In this document: positions 13,383-13,794 of the stretch, one piece after another | Layout: each line of letters opens with the position of its first letter | Numbering within the stretch: the first letter of the stretch is position 1 | Source of the DNA: CAZVAR01 sp964625225 | GTDB taxonomy: Bacteria > Pseudomonadota > Alphaproteobacteria > JAJUGE01 | Assembly: GCA_964625225.1 (NCBI GenBank) | Contig: CAZVAR010000107.1 | Coordinates: forward strand, 1 to 13,794 | Reading direction: 5' to 3' | Length of the DNA stretch: 13,794 bases | Translations under genes and position numbers: made by a program | Notes under the pieces: generated by a model | Database searches by the model: none | What the model was told of the DNA's origin: nothing | Seen by the model: only the letters and a program-made list of their open reading frames with translations

Positions 13383-13794
13383 CCGCGGACCCGGACGGCG
13401 GCGAAAGGCCCCCGGCGCTGCTCGCCGACATCGGCGGCACCAACACCCGCTTCGCGCTGGCCGGCCCGGACGGCGTCGCCCGTGACGCCATGGTCCTGCG
13501 CAACGACGATCACGCCGGGCTCGCCGAGGCGGCCGCCGCCTACCTCGCCGCGATCCGCCCCGAGCCGGCGCCCGCGGTCGGCGCCTTCGCGGTCGCCTCC
13601 CCCGTGACCGGCGACCGCATCGAACTGACCAATCGCGCCTGGTCGTTCTCCGTCGCCGCACTGCGCGCGCGGCTCCGGCTGCGCCGGCTCGAAGTGGTCA
13701 ACGACTTCACGGCGCTCGCGCTGTCGCTCCCGCGCCTCGGCCCGAGCGACCTCGTCGCGGTCGGCGGCGGCCGGGCCGCGCCGGACGCCCCGAT
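13379..13794 (+). CDS. glk: Glucokinase, N-terminal part (3' end outside window)
   Basis: The first 138 codons of a glucokinase that phosphorylates glucose to glucose-6-phosphate with ATP; the gene runs off the window. After a 12-residue leader comes the phosphate-1 ATP-binding motif LLADIGGTNTRFALAGPDG. Further on are FAVASPVTGDRIELTNRAWSF, the substrate-region pattern of Glk, and VVNDFTALALSLP, containing the catalytic aspartate of the NDF motif. These match the bacterial Glk family (Pfam Glucokinase) rather than ROK kinases. The ATG overlaps the otsA stop by four bases, so the two form a translationally coupled pair. The sequence is visibly richer in G+C than the middle of the window, with long runs of GCC/CGC codons. 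Confidence 0.92.
   Translation, partial: MTADPDGGERPPALLADIGGTNTRFALAGPDGVARDAMVLRNDDHAGLAEAAAAYLAAIRPEPAPAVGAFAVASPVTGDRIELTNRAWSFSVAALRARLRLRRLEVVNDFTALALSLPRLGPSDLVAVGGGRAAPDAP

Noticed and set aside
11916..13661. 581-codon open frame on the minus strand opposite otsA and glk
   Set aside because: It mirrors the otsA codons (repeated Val/Glu/Asp/Arg patterns) and has no start signal; otsA is unmistakable on the plus strand.

Overview
The window is a high-GC (roughly 65%) stretch of chromosome from an alphaproteobacterium, probably of the Rhodospirillales type. Three features point there: a zinc-free L31 ribosomal protein, a DUF1465/RcdA-type protein beside it, and a candidate small RNA built like the alphaproteobacterial alpha-r8 (MmgR) family. 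I see no transposase, integrase, CRISPR array, rRNA or tRNA. Most of the window is housekeeping or accessory metabolic DNA in short operons on both strands.

Left part (1-4593). The 3' end of parE converges on, and overlaps, a small secreted-protein gene. That gene lies behind a large GT-C type membrane glycosyltransferase on the minus strand. Divergent from it is a family-2 glycosyltransferase with two C-terminal membrane helices, followed by a convergent small EamA/SMR-type four-helix membrane protein. Together these look like a lipid-linked sugar module: charging of a polyprenyl phosphate, flipping, and transfer outside the membrane. Behind the small membrane protein is a reading-frame remnant that looks like the tail of a lost gene.

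Middle part (4807-9285). Four plus-strand genes follow: a class I methyltransferase, a YkgJ-type cysteine-cluster protein, a nitroreductase and an MFS_3 exporter. A 549-base stretch with no convincing gene comes next, carrying only short patches that look coding.

Right part (9286-13794). rpmE (L31) converges on rcdA. Divergent from rcdA is an N-formylglutamate amidohydrolase gene that overlaps a GNAT acetyltransferase gene by 4 bases. The next intergenic region holds, on the minus strand, a compact RNA gene: a consensus -35 box, a 17-base spacer, a -10 box, a 5' hairpin, an unpaired UUUCCUCCCU core and a Rho-independent terminator. The window ends with otsA (trehalose-6-phosphate synthase) overlapping a glucokinase gene that runs off the end. 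Glucokinase would supply glucose-6-phosphate to OtsA; no otsB is seen here.

The most noteworthy items are the small RNA, the scattered sugar-transfer module, the hairpin over the rpmE ribosome binding site and the otsA-glk pairing. I did not find an evident new multi-gene system.
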